From Vesta saturnalis (Eukaryota; Arthropoda; Insecta; Coleoptera; Lampyridae), in contig JARFJB010002087.1 of assembly GCA_036346205.1 (NCBI GenBank), positions 2,621,001-2,685,000 of the forward strand: a DNA stretch of 64,000 nucleotides. Reading direction: 5' to 3'. The translations under genes were made by a program, and so were the position numbers. Below are positions 48,163-60,161 of the stretch, one piece after another; the stretch's first letter is position 1; every line of letters begins with the position of its first letter. The notes under the pieces are model-generated. The model was given only the letters and a program-made list of their open reading frames with translations, was not told the DNA's origin and did not search any database.

Positions 48163-49300
48163 CAGGGTGGGCCATAAGTCAATTGTCAAAAATGAAAATA
48201 CAAATACTTTATTTGTATAAAGTACTAATTTATTACAAAAGTTAACCTACAAAAATTGTTACAAAAAAATTACCTGCTCAAAGTGGTTTCCTCGCTGTTC
48301 TATACAAACATTGCATCTTTTCAACATTGATTTACAAATCTTGTCGCAAACCTTCAGGGACTGTAGGTTTTCAACTTCTGATTGGATTCGTTCCTTAAAA
48401 TGTTCAAAATCAGGAATCTTGACGGAATAAACCTCAGTTTTTAGTATATCCCAGACTGAAAAATCCATGGGTGTGATATCTAGGGATCCTGCAGGCCACT
48501 CGATCGTGCCCCGTCTGCCAATCCATTCATCAAAGTTTTCGTTAAGAAAGTCTCTCACAATAAGTCCATAATGAGGGGGGGCTCCATCTTGTTACCATAT
48601 CAACTTTTCCTTAACTGAAGATCTTCAAATAATGGACTGTTTTTCAGTTCTGTGAACACTTTATGAAGCATGTCTCAGTAATTTTCAGTATTGACAGTTC
48701 CGTTAAAAAATACGGCCCGATTAGCTCGTCGCTGAAAATCCCTTCCCATACACTCACGCCAGGAGCGTTCAATTCTGTCTCCATCACCGCATGTGGATTC
48801 TTAGAATCCCAGTAGACACAGTTGTGTCTGTTCACTCTGCCATTCACCTTAAAAGTCGCTTCGTCGCTCTCAATAATGCTTTTGTAAAACATGGCATCAG
48901 CCTCATGTCGGATTGTGTACCACTCGCTAAATTGCAAACGACTATCCTGACCACCTTCATGTAGGCCTTGAAGTAAAGTATGCCTATATGCTCTCTGTTT
49001 TAGCTTTTTCTGTTTCGTAGACTTGTTTTAACTATTCCATACTCATTAGACGCTTTCCTTTAAGATTTAGTCGGTGATTGCACAAGACATTGCGCAACAA
49101 CAATACGATTGTCTTCTGTAGTTACAGACACTGGCCTAGCTGAACGAGAAGGCTTCGTCACTGACCCAGTAGTTTCAAATCTTAAATTTAATTTCCGAAT
49201 ACCTTGTCGAGATGGAGGTTCTACGTTTGGAAAACGTCCCACAAACGAATCACAAACATCAGTAATTATGGTCATTCCGTATCTTTATTTAATGTTTTTC
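48163..49300 (-). mobile_element. ITm element, one end recognised
   Basis: The left boundary is CCAGGGTGGGCCATAAGTC at 48163, a terminus-like sequence about 95 bases beyond the transposase stop. The right end could not be matched; an (AT)n array begins at 49379. Confidence 0.45.
48259..49275 (-). pseudogene. ITm transposase, copy i
   Basis: The frame at 49275-49060 has the N-terminal domain end (RFPNVEPPSRQGIRKLNLRF) and start of the second HTH. The frame at 48937-48644 has IIESDEATFKVNGRVNRHN with an intact first Asp. A stop sits directly before the second Asp (QDGAPPHYG near 48580), and the last frame has WIGRRGTIEWPAGS and LDITPMDF with the third Asp, ending NHFEQVIFL at 48259. The spacing is one residue shorter than in copies c and e. 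Three frames and one stop make it inactive. Confidence 0.85.
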
Positions 49301-49377
49301 TGCTTGATATACACCTGTTGTCACATATCCTGATTTGCTGCATTATTTTTTTACTAACTTTCCAGTATGTTTGCAGA

Positions 49378-49378
<1 letters not shown>

Positions 49379-49418
<40 letters not shown>
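49379..49418. repeat. (AT)20 microsatellite
   Basis: Pure alternating AT of about 40 bases. Confidence 0.95.
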
Positions 49419-49420
<2 letters not shown>

Positions 49421-49620
49421 TGTGTCCGTTTTCAAGCACATCCAAAGGTACTAATTACAAGACTAAAAGATGAAGTATTTAGTTTAAGACACTAAATAAG
49501 TAATTGGTGGTTTTTTAAATATGATATGACCCGATTTCCAACTTGTTTGAAATGTCTAAAATAATTTAAAAAAGTATTTAGCGTTGTTTAATATTTTCGT
49601 CCGTGTTATTAAATTTAAAA

Positions 49621-50770
49621 TGGACAACTACTGCAATGAAGAAAGAATTTTCATGGTAAAAACCTTTTACAGTGGTGTTAGCTTACGGAGGTTAGAGATA
49701 GATTCGTTTGCGGTTAATCTTGGTAACAGACCAATACCGTCTTTAAGTACCATTCACCATTATATGCAGAAATTTGAAAGACCTGGAAATATTTGTGTCG
49801 AATCAGAATCTAGGAGTAGTAAATAACATTTTTCTATCGTTAAAACATTAAAATTAAAAATAATTATATCGCAGGAAATCGACAAATAGAAGTAGTTGAT
49901 CACACTGAAAAACGTGTTTTGGCGACGGTGAGCTTGGACCCGACAATTGGTTTAAGACAAATTACTGTTGAAGTAGGTTTATCTAAAACACCGATATGGG
50001 ACATACTTAGGAAGCACAAATATCGCCCCCACCAAGGCCCAGTGTCATCAAGAGATTTTCGATTTTGACGAGGAGCGCAGGAGTGTAATTAGTGAACAAA
50101 TGCTAGAGCCCGCTAATGCTGATCGTCGCTTTTTGTCTACTCTTTGTTTTACAGGCGAGTATACTTTTACACTCAATAACGAACTATATGTTCAAACACT
50201 CGCTATTGGGCCCAAGTAAATCCACGAGTGAATATTAATACGCGAACTCAGTATCCTCAAAAAATTAATATCTGGGCTGGGATTTTTAACAATAACGTTA
50301 TTGGTCCGTTTGAAATCCAAGGAAATTTAAATTCAGAAATTTATTTAGAGTTATTAGTAACCGAAGTTAGGCTTGCATTAGAATAAGTTGCAAGAGAAAA
50401 TCAGGATATCTGATTATCCTGCACATTATGGTTTAGATGTTAGAAATTGTTTAAATGATTCGTTTCCAAATCGTTAGATAGGTGGAGATGGTATTATAAA
50501 TTGGCCTGCCAGATCTCCTGATTTAGCCTCTTGCGACTTCTTCTTGTGGGGCTACCTTCAAAGCAAAATATATAAAACGCGCCACCCAGATACCAATTTG
50601 TAGAGGGAGGCAATAGACAACGAGTACTGGTTAATTACCGAAAGACAATTGGCTAACGTTAGAAGAGGTTATTATAATAGATTGGAGTATTGCTTGTTTC
50701 AAAACGGGGATTTGTTTGAACATTTTTTTTTGTCTTTCTTTAGATTTTACAATAAAGTTCTAAAACTCTA
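49621..50770 (+). pseudogene. ITm transposase, copy j, with an intron
   Basis: The ATG at 49621 begins MDNYCNEERIFMVKTFYSG, followed by NRPIPSLSTIHHYMQKFERP, a DUF4817-type domain. A GT-AG intron at 49819-49874 interrupts it; beyond it the second HTH reads TIGLRQITVEVGLSKTPIWD. A stop follows at about 50066. The catalytic part is shifted: CFTGEYTFTLNNE has Gly where the first Asp should be, then NIWAGIFNNNVIGPFEIQG, a damaged second Asp (ISDYPAHYGLDVRN), and ARSPDLASCDFFLWG with the third. The C-terminus ends NGDLFEHF near 50730. Clearly dead. Confidence 0.8.
49819..49874 (+). other. 56-bp intron within transposase copy j
   Basis: GTAAAT donor and TATCGCAG acceptor; removal keeps frame between Ser-Arg codons and NRQIEVVDH. 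Its position relative to the protein differs from that of the intron in copy d. Confidence 0.6.
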
Positions 50771-51469
50771 ATTTTATAATTTAGTATTTTAAACTACATA
50801 ATTGCGTCTTTGTCTTAATTAGTTTCAATTTTTTTATTCATACCATTTAACTTTTATGAAAATTCTTTCTTCATTGCAGTAGTTATTCATTTTAAAGTTA
50901 ATAGTGTTTTAAACTAAACATTTCTTTTTTAGTCTTGTAATTAGTACCTTGGGATGTGCAATCAGTTTACCTTTTGATTGATACCATTAGCTTTTCTGTC
51001 GGTTGAATTGGCGAGCAGGAATCTGCAGAAATGTTCATTCCAATGTTAAATCCCTGTGTTAGGATTTGAGACCAGACAACCGGTATATATACAACGGTCA
51101 AGTTTACCTCAAATATTAATAATAATAATAAAAGTGGTCCTAGACATGAGTCCTGGAGAAAGCTTCTATTGATGTTTATACTATCCTCCGAAGTTAGGAT
51201 GGTTCTGTCTGTGAGGAAGTTTTAAATACTTTGAAATAGGTTGTGTGGCGTAATAAATTTTTTCAATGTTGGCAAAATGGTTCTGTATAAATCCTAACAC
51301 TGTCGATCCTGTACGGTGGATTTAGATTCTCTAATCCAAAATTAGTTTTGGGTGCAGGTGTTTGGGTTTTCCGAGGTGGTTATATAACCTTTTCGTCGGA
51401 ATTAGGAGCCTTGTGATCGTTGCCCCCCGAAATACTTTTGAACCTGCATAATTGGTAGATCTAATGTAT

Positions 51470-51998
51470 CACTGTAACTTTTGTCATCGAAATGTCTAAT
51501 ACGATTGTACGTTGTTAAGCCATGTGAGATACCATCATCAAGGAAGTATCTGTTAATCAATAATCAGTAGTCGTTCGATGTCGGTGGTAGCGTTAGTACA
51601 GAGCCCCCCAGATTTTATACACACCACCCCAAGGGTTTCTCGCACCTTTCACCTTGTCATCGAAACGTCTAATACGCTTGTACAATGGTAAATCATGTGA
51701 GATACCATGATCAAGGAAGTATTTATTGATCAGTACTCAGTAGTCGTTCGATATCGGTGGTAGCGTCAGTACAGAGCCCCCCCTCCCAGATTTTATACAC
51801 ACCACCCCAAGGGTTTCTCGCACCTTTCACCTTGTCGTCGAACTGTCTAATACGCTTGTACAATGGTAAGTCATGTGAGATAACATGATCAAGGAAGTAT
51901 TTGTTAATCAGTAATCAGTAATTGTTCGATGTCGGTGGTACCGTCAGTACATATTTTATACACACCACCCCATGGGTTCTTCGCACCTTTATCTGTGC
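51470..51998. repeat. Three-unit tandem array, period 173-178 bp
   Basis: Units begin at about 51483, 51656 and 51834 (TCATCGAAATGTCTAATACG type). Each contains CAAGGAAGTAT, CAGTAGTCGTTCGAT and CACACCACCCCAAGGGTT. The array lies about 240 bases upstream of the Penelope-like coding region. Confidence 0.9.
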
Positions 51999-52239
51999 AC
52001 TATTTTCTAAGACCTGGTTTTTACAACTTGTCAGTTGGACTTCGTATAACAAACGGACTGTTATGTAGCTATTGTGGTTGACTAGCCTTCGACCAACATC
52101 TGTATAACCCTCCTCTAGTCACAGGAATAGCGGCTCATATAAAACTCCTAATTATCAGGCTCCATGGTTATCTATGCGCGTGACCAATTTCTTGGATGAG
52201 TAGTTTGTTGGAAACTACTTCTGTTGCCATGTCCAAAAT

Positions 52240-53841
52240 GTATTATCATATTAAAATTATATAATTACTAAATGACAAATCTATTTATAAAGAAATTGAT
52301 AGAGATCCGACATTTAAAATTCAGAATTCAAGTTTAAACATTATTCAAAATCTAAAAAACAAGAAGTACATTTCAAATAGTCAAGCTACTAAATTGAACA
52401 ATTACTCAAGCATGTTACCAAAACTTTATGCTCTACCAAAAGTGCACAAAGAAGGATTACCAATGAGATCTATAGTTGCGTCTAATAACTGTGCTAAAGA
52501 AAATTTATCTAAATTTATAAGTGACATTTTACAAAAATCTATTATACAAACACATACAATGTAAAAGATTCCTTTGAGTTTTCTAAATTTATAAATGACT
52601 TTAAATTACCTCAAGACTACATATAGTTAGTTTAGATGTAGTATCCATGTTTACCAACATACCCAAAGAACTTGTTCTTAATAATAAAGCTCAAAAATTT
52701 GGCCTAACATAAAACAAAATTGTAATATACCAAAAAACACATTTTTATTATTGCTTTTATATTTAACAACAGTTACTTTTCATACAACTATAAATATTTT
52801 CTTCAAATTACAGGTTGCCCCATGGGCTCATAAATAAGCCCAGTGTTAGCACAAACTGTTATGGATTTTTTGTTGGATACTGTCATTCCTAATTTACCCT
52901 TTGAAGTCCCGTTTATTAAGAAATTTGTAGACGATTTGATAACAGCTATACCTAATGACAAAATAAATGACACTTTAGAATTATTTAATGCATATCATCC
53001 AAAAATGCAATTTACTATTGAAGTTGGAGAAAATTACAGTATACCCTTTCTGGATACATTAATGATAAGAAATGAAGAAGAAATTATTACAGATTGGTAC
53101 CATAAACCTATAAATTTTGTGCGATATTTGAACTATTTACCTTATCACTCTTTCAACATAAAAATAAATTTTATTTTAGGCTTTAAAAACAGAGTAAAAT
53201 TACTTTCACATCATTTACTATGCAATAAAAATTTAAAGAAACTAAAACAAATATTAGAAAACAACAATTATCCAACAAAACTTGTTAAAAAACATTTATA
53301 CAGTAACAACAACAATGATTTTAAAGAAAAAAGAAATCTAGGCAACTTAAAATTTTTATATACGTCGTTACCTTACTTTCAACCTTTAACCTCAAAATTA
53401 ATAAAACTATTTAAAAATATTAATGTAAAAATAGCAAAAAAGAGCCTAGTTAAGATAAACAACTTGCATTCCAAAGTTAAAGATCGAACACCAATCTTAT
53501 TACAAAGAAATTTAGTTTATCAACTTAAATGCATAGACTGTGATAATACGTACATAGGACAATCATCACAGTACCTTAAACAAACAATTGCCCAACACAA
53601 AAGCGATGTGAGAGTTAAACCTCTAGCATGTGCTTTAACACAACATATACTAAATAAAGGACATAACTTTAACTTTGAAAACGGAAAAATTTTACATTTA
53701 GAATCAAAGAAAACAAAAAGAACTTTTATAGAAATGTGTCATATTTATCAAAATTCTTTATGCTTAAACAAAAAAAGTGATATTGAGAATCTAAGTGTTA
53801 TATACTCATATTTATTAAATATAAAAAAAGATAATTCATAA
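52240..53841 (+). pseudogene. Penelope-like element: RT plus GIY-YIG endonuclease
   Basis: The first part (about 52250-52560) reads, in frame, TFKIQNSSLNIIQNL then MLPKLYALPKVHKEGLPMRS, the conserved RT fingers motif of Penelope-like elements. A second frame near 52625-52680 has LDVVSMFTNIP (first catalytic Asp). From 52815 come GCPMGS, a stop, and a 332-codon open frame with FVDDLI (catalytic Asp pair), FLDTLMI, HKPINFVRYLNY, and the C-terminal CIDCDNTYIGQSSQYL with following Q-x-x-H, the GIY-YIG nuclease core. Three breaks in the RT half make the copy inactive; the C-terminal half is open. The 3' tail to about 54240 is AT-rich. Confidence 0.85.
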
Positions 53842-54011
53842 ATTATATATTTTTTTGGTAGTATAAAAAAATGTCCAATATTATAACCCACTTTAATAAT
53901 TTAATAATAATAATAAAAAAAATCTTGCCATTGTATAATATAAAATTAATAAACAAAACAAAAATAAAATTTTTTAAAATAAGAAACGTTTTTTGTATTT
54001 TGAAACTAATA

Positions 54012-54052
<41 letters not shown>

Positions 54053-54240
54053 AAAAAATATATAAAAACGCAACAATTTGTAAACCCCATAGTAAGTAAG
54101 ATCTGTATGTTATAATATTTTTTATTCAACGCTTTCTAGTTGTAGCCTTTGAAAAAGCAAAGAATAAATTTGCGAAAATTCAGGCCATAATAAAGAGCAT
54201 TCATTAAACATCCAGCTGATCTAATAAAGCCAAAAAAAGG
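53842..54240 (+). other. Probable 3' tail of the Penelope-like element
   Basis: AT-rich DNA with an (ATT)n run at 54010-54048 and then GTAGCCTTTGAAAAAGCAAAG, a phrase of the kind found near the ends of such elements. The exact end is unclear. Confidence 0.35.
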
Positions 54241-54290
54241 AAAATAGAAAATAAAATATCATTTTTGCAAGATCAATATTCATTCAATTA

Positions 54291-54356
<66 letters not shown>
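54291..54356. repeat. (AT)n microsatellite
   Basis: About 60 bases of alternating AT with one G interruption. Confidence 0.9.
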
Positions 54357-54357
<1 letters not shown>

Positions 54358-54358
<1 letters not shown>

Positions 54359-54965
54359 TTGAGCTAAAACGTAATGAAAATCATGAAAACCTTCAACAAA
54401 TCGTGGTATCAGATTCATTGATATAATTGGGTGCTAATTTGGTGCTATTTGGTTATCCTAAAATAAAGGTTGTTGCTCGTGTTTTTCCTAATATTTGGGC
54501 TAAACTTCATGGAAATCACGAAACGCATTTATAAAAAATGTGACCATCAATTGTCATTTTAAAGTTAAAAAAGAGCACCAAATTATGGTGTACCAATCAT
54601 CCTAATATCGTGCTTAGTTATTAGGTTTTCGTTATCTCCATAACATTGTAACCCAAAGTGCAAGCAATACATTTTATTTCAAGGTAACAAAGTAGCACCA
54701 AATTAGAACTAAATTATATCAATTATCCTGATATCATGAAAACCTTTTTAGCCCAAACATTTTAGGAAAAATACAGCCAACGAATTTTATTTTGGGATAG
54801 CAAAATGGCACTAAATTAGCACTAAATTGTTATATATCAATCATCCTGCTACCATGCTTCGTTGTAGGGTTTTCGTGATTTTAATAAAGTTTAAGCCCAA
54901 AAATATTATAACACAAAATTTCAGTTTAGGGTAACAAAGCAGCACCAAATTACAACACATAAATG
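54358..54965. repeat. Foldback made of 113-134-bp tandem units
   Basis: The phrase GCACCAAATTA (or GCACTAAATTA) recurs at 54575, 54695, 54808 and 54942, each with AATCATCCTxxTATCATGxxxx and TTTTCGTGATT-like text. The left part (54358-54520) is an inverted copy: its GGTGCTAATTTGGTGCTATT and GGAAATCACGAAAC mirror the right units. Confidence 0.6.
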
Positions 54966-55216
54966 ATTTCGTTACAATTGATAGCTAACTGGTACGTTGG
55001 TTGCATAAAAGCAGAAACAGCCTTTAATTTATTGTTAATGATAGTTGAAACAAATTTTTTTATGGTAATAAATTAGCTCCAACTTATGATACAGGTTTCA
55101 CACGATTGTGCTGCAATAGCTGTGCTAATTTTACGTGTGTGCACATGGAGACCAAAACTGAAGTTAAAATAATTTTTTATTAAAAGTTATATAGTAGCTT
55201 ATGTGTACTACTCGTA

Positions 55217-57655
55217 TTATTGTAGGGGGGGGGGGGGCACATAGGACATTTAAAGTTTTAAATTAAATAACAAAGAATAATAATGGAAAAAGGTGTCAAA
55301 TTTGGCAAACAGGTTACACCTTAAAGGTCAATATATACAGAGACAACAAATTAGTTGCATAACTCTACAGATTTTTTTTGTTAGAAATAAAATTTAATGA
55401 AACAAAATATAGTCCTCTCTGCCCCGTGCTTGGGGTACAGGGGACTTTGTCCGATTCCGTGTGCCCCAGTGAGATTTCCTTCAATCTAAAATGAATTTAA
55501 TTTGAAGACTATTTATTTATTCAATGATTTAATTAAAAAAGTAAATTTTAAAGTAATTTTGTGATTCAAGAAATGTAATACTGTAATTAAAAAAGTAATT
55601 TGATGATTAAAGAAAAGAGCAAGCATCATGGGCCCAATTTTTACATATTCCACACTGAATCCATATTTCATTAGACTTAGATTGGAAGAAGGTTTTTGTT
55701 TTTTTTCTTAAATACTATTTTGTAGGCTGCCAGTGATTCTTTACCTCGTTTTTCTTCTTCTTCTTCAGCTTTTTTTAGATTCTTAAAAGGCGAGCTCGTT
55801 AATTCTTCTGAAAACTGAGTTTTTAATTTTCGTTTGGCGTTTTTTGACATCGTTTAGAGTTTTGATAACATTTTATCTAAAACGTTATGCAGATTTTTAT
55901 TTTCAATCATTACTTGGGAACTTGTTATGGATGAGACTGTATTTGATTCTGAAGCTATTATTGTAGTTTCTACATTCACTTCTTCGGCGCCTCCACCTAT
56001 CAAATTATTCATAACTGGTTGAGGTTCAGTTGAAAAACTTGAACAAAATGAAGGGTGTGTCGAAGTAGCTGATTGAGTTTCAACAACTTCAGTCACTTGA
56101 GAAGGCACATACTCTTCTTCAGAAAAAATATCTGGATCGAATGGAATAATACTGGTAACTTGAAACCCCTTAATAGCTTTCCCTAAAGTAGCCAATCCTT
56201 GTAAAAGCTTTACCAAACATTTCTACAATATCATAGATTGTAATCCTTTGAGAAGGATGGGTTGTTAACCATAGATCACACTCTCGGGCATTCTGACTTT
56301 TTAATGAACTGTAATTACAACAATCCAACAGTTGAAGTCTATGGCTCGTATGTGAAGGCAACGAAACCATGACTATGTTATTTTCCCGAGCGAAAGTAAT
56401 GGTCTCTAGTGTTCTATGGCGTGCGTGGTTATCCAATATTAAAAGAGCTTTCCTATTTTCCGTTGGCTTCGCAAACGCTACGAAATGTTCCAGATATTTG
56501 GTAAAATGTTCTGAATCCATCTATCCACTACGGTTGCTGTATCCAACTGGGAAGAGAAAAAATATATTGAACATATTTTCCGGCTGCTGATATTGCGCAA
56601 TTAACAGTTATGTTAAATCCACGCTCGGCACTCACTATTGGACCAATTTGTTTGCGACCTTTCTTTGCAATAATTTTTCTTAGCTGCATTAAATACTTGA
56701 TCTGATTGCAAAGAGTCACAGCTTTTGATATGTCATAAAAACTGCTTACTTGAACTCTGTTAAAGGCAGAGGCTCTAGCTACAATTGTAGGCTCCGGTTC
56801 TCTTATAGATATTTGTGGATTTCGCTTGCGAAAGCCGTTTAGCCAATCCTTTCCAGCAAGTCCTTTAGTTTTGTTGAAAGTATGCGGAATTTCCATTTTT
56901 TCGGCAAGGTCAAATGCTAACTTTAGTACATCTCGTGGAGATAAGCCATAAAATTTACTCTCTAAATCTAAAATATGAGTATATAGTAATAGTAATAGTG
57001 AAAAAATGGATTTAAAATTATCGTTGCAGGGGTCACTCGCCACCGCGTTGTAGAAGGCACGTTTTAGGGATTCCGAATATTTCGGATGCAATTGTCGCTG
57101 ACATTTTAGATATTACAGCTGAAATTGTTTTTTCCACATCGATTTGGGTCCAATTTGGATCTGGCTTTTTCTTTTTATAATCCGCACCATCTGCAAGAAA
57201 GTCAAAATTTAATAAATACAAATATCACAAAATCAAGAGAGGCGGGGCACATAAGACCTCTAGTGCTAAGTACCCCGGACCTTTGTGCGCCAAGGACAGT
57301 ATTTAAGACAGTGAATATGTGACTACTTGAAAACAAAATATTAAATTAATGCAATTATACACAAAACTATTCTAATAAGGTGCAGTTCAATCACAAAATC
57401 CATTTCGAAGAAAAGTAATCTTTATATTTATCTGTTATAAACTTAATTAAATGATTTTTTTAAATATTACCTTTAAAAACAATATTTTTGCACTTTTTAT
57501 TTATTTAACAAAGGTACACACGTTTGCTGTCACTCATTTAACAATGGCGTCTGTTCGGTGTTGCCACGTTATAAGCAGATACATTTTGGTAGTTTTTATA
57601 TGATTTAAAGCGTAAGTCTTCTCTGTCCCGCTGGTCCCCTGTGCCCCCCGTTCCC
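55217..57655 (-). mobile_element. pogo/Tigger-like element, about 2.4 kb
   Basis: Left end TGTAGGGGGGGGGGGGGCACA (shortened) and right end, inverted, AGTAGGGGAACGGGGGGCAC, both next to TA, match as G-rich inverted repeats. Further G/C-rich phrases (GGGGCACATAAGACC at 57243, GGGGTACAGGGGAC at 55433) are inverted relatives inside. The transposase lies between on the minus strand. Confidence 0.7.
55680..57215 (-). pseudogene. pogo/Tigger-like transposase
   Basis: From 57215: WTQIDVEKTISAVISKM with ASEIFGIPKTCLLQRG, a psq-type HTH. The frame at 57091-56528 has the CENP-B-type HTH (AGKDWLNGFRKRNPQISIRE) and KKGRKQIGPIVSAERGFNIT of the catalytic domain; the first catalytic Asp motif between them is lost. 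The frame at 56520-56170 has ALLILDNHARH (second Asp) and SHRLQLLD (third Asp, 35 residues later). Then IKGFQVTSIIPFDPDIFSEE and an acidic tail to about 55680. Such enzymes insert at TA. Four frames and the missing first Asp make this copy dead. Confidence 0.85.
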
Positions 57656-59714
57656 CTACTCCTTTTATATTGTATCTTATTCATTAAAATGATAATTACG
57701 AAAAACGTCCTTTAAAAGTCCAGATTTCCGGTGTCAGTTCAATTTCGAATTTTTTTACCTTTCACAATAATGGAGCTGTAAAGGTAATAATTATATTTTC
57801 GGAAAATATACTCAAATTAATTGAATGTTTAAATTAACCTTCAACAATCCTAATTAAAATTTTGATTAATCATTTATATATAACGTACATAATTGTTTTT
57901 AATTACCAGAATCCATAAAACCATATCTAAAATTAGATTTTTGTATCTTTACTAATATTCATAATTATATCAGATTAAACCGATTAAACTCCGAGTTCAC
58001 TCATGTTTGAATCATGTAAAAATGGAACAAGGTTTATTCTATTTTACAAAGCTCAACTCCATCAGTCATTTTTACAATGACTGATTTATGTTATTTTAGG
58101 ACTAAAGTAAAAATTAAGCAAAACTGTTTCTTTTCTTTGGTAAAACCGTTCAAAATGTGTGTCGCATTTTTCTTTTAAGTGCAACTGTGTTATATCTAAT
58201 AAGCAGATGTCAGTGTAATCGTGTGGTTGCATTTGAAAAAAAAATACTGTCCGCATATGAAAATCTTATAAAATGATCTCCAAGAAAAACGTAGGTAACT
58301 AACCCTGTTGCTATCTTTATAACTAATCTCTAAATTTAAACTGTATAAAGTGAAACGCCTGCATTTAAAAGTGCAACGTCGAGTGGGCGTTGAAATAACC
58401 AAGAGAAAAAAGTGATAATCTAAATTTCATATTTTTTCACGCATGATCTACTTCTAAGTTTACATTCATTAGTAACCTATCATTTATTATACAAGAATTG
58501 GATTAGCTAACTGTAAGGCCATCACAACGTGGGTTTACTACTATAGAAATATAATCGTGGTCGTGAATACAAAAAGAAAGATTAAATGAAAGACAAACAA
58601 TCTTTCATCCCTTTTACAAGATTAATCAGCAACTGCTATGAATCATCCATCAATTCAGAAGGCCCACAGACCTCCTGCTTTTACGGCTTTTCGACTGAAT
58701 TTGTTTGAGTAGCACTTGACATAACTTGCCTGTTGGCCATTCCCTATTGAATCAGTAAACTGTAGAGACTCGTATTATTAAAGTTCTGTACGAGAAGGAC
58801 CATCTTAACAATAATCGATAATTTATATAATATTAAAATACCTTCATGAAAAACTTCATAAACTATGTATTAAATGTAACAAAAATATGGCTAACATACC
58901 CAATCTATATTAATATATGTCTATGAGTTTGGTAGATAATTGCTATGTGTTTTGTTTGTATTTTAAGCCAAGGGTAGAACAGGGTACAAATTCTCTGAAA
59001 TTCTTTTATTCTCGTACCAAGCCTACAATTTCTCTAGCCGATGTTTTCTTTTTAAAAGCTGCTGCTTTAAATTTTTACCACGAATTCCTTAATTAGGTCG
59101 GTTAATGGTCCGCAGTAAGATGAATAGGTGCCGTACCTTTATAAAAAGTGCGTGTTAAATGTCTAATTATTTCTTTAGAAAAGGGTTCAGAAAATTAGGA
59201 TGCGTCGTTAGCTGGTTTTATAATTTAATATTGGTAACTGTTAATATGGGTTTATGTATTGTGCTAATCATAACTGCTTGCTTATTTGATGAAAACCGGT
59301 GCCGCTTATCCTATTTTTTTTGTTTATTCATTTCATTGAAATTATTTGTACGCATTAAATTTGTTTTATAAAAAGTCTCAAACTGTTACTTTTTTATGCA
59401 ACCACAGCCACATTTACCATCCCCTCCATCATTGTTAAAGCCATGACACGACATTAACGAATTAGGAATTCCATAATTTTTTAATGTATGATTAAGAATA
59501 ATTTTACATTTTCATTTATGCGTGTAGTGAAATTCTCAACTGGTCGGCCTACTATCAAAACCTTCTGTATAAAAATAGTGATTTTACAGGGGACGTTATA
59601 CACATTTCTCTGGTCTTCGTAAGCGAAAGGAAATGTTATGAAATACTAAAGTCATTATCTGAAACTCAAATTTATTGTAGCTTGAATATAATACACATAA
59701 TTTTTGGTTTTTAT
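57656..59714. other. AT-rich stretch without recognisable gene
   Basis: No supported coding frame or repeat. Open frames at 58196-58402 and 59159-59371 have no recognisable domain. Confidence 0.4.
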
Positions 59715-59962
59715 ATAGAGTGGGCCAAAAGTCGGGAAACGCCCAATTATTTCGTAAATTCCAATAATGACTGGACATACAAGGTGATGTATTTAAAAAA
59801 CCAAAGTGATTAATAAATAGAGAAACGGCAAATCTGGTAACATTGCAAACGTGAAATCTGGAATCTCCGTATCCCAAAATAGGTTTATCCCAAATTTTGT
59901 ACAATTCGGACTAACGATATACGAGATAATTTGGCGTTTCCAGACTTTTGGTCCACTGTGTA
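59715..59962. repeat. MITE, about 250 bp
   Basis: TAGAGTGGGCCAAAAGTCGG at the left and CAGACTTTTGGTCCACTGTG at the right are inverse partners, continuing through GAAACGCC-AATTAT. TA flanks on both sides fit a mariner-type relative. Confidence 0.8.
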
Positions 59963-60161
59963 TAAAAAAAGACTTAGAAGGTATCTGGCACAAAAAACAA
60001 TGAACTAAGATAGACATAAAGGTTTCTGCAATAATAAACTAATCAACAACGTATGGCAAATTATCATAAAACAGGCGAAAACCAGAACGAATCACACGTA
60101 TGAGTTGCTAGAGATGATCACCTTTACTTTTCTTAACTACCGGCTGTTTTTTTATACAGTG

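Larger units (their letters stand above)
49434..50975 (+). mobile_element. ITm element with recognisable ends
   Basis: Left GCACATCCAAAGGTACTAATTAC.. (49437) and right inverse GCACATCCCAAGGTACTAATT.. (50960 downward) agree over more than 30 bases, shown here by the shared core GGTACTAATTACAAGAC. The right arm also includes an inverted copy of the transposase start. Transposase copy j lies between. Confidence 0.75.

Noticed and set aside
51470..51998. Hammerhead ribozymes in the 175-bp units
   Set aside because: Although TCGAAACGTC-like text is present, the essential CTGATGA core was not found on either strand.
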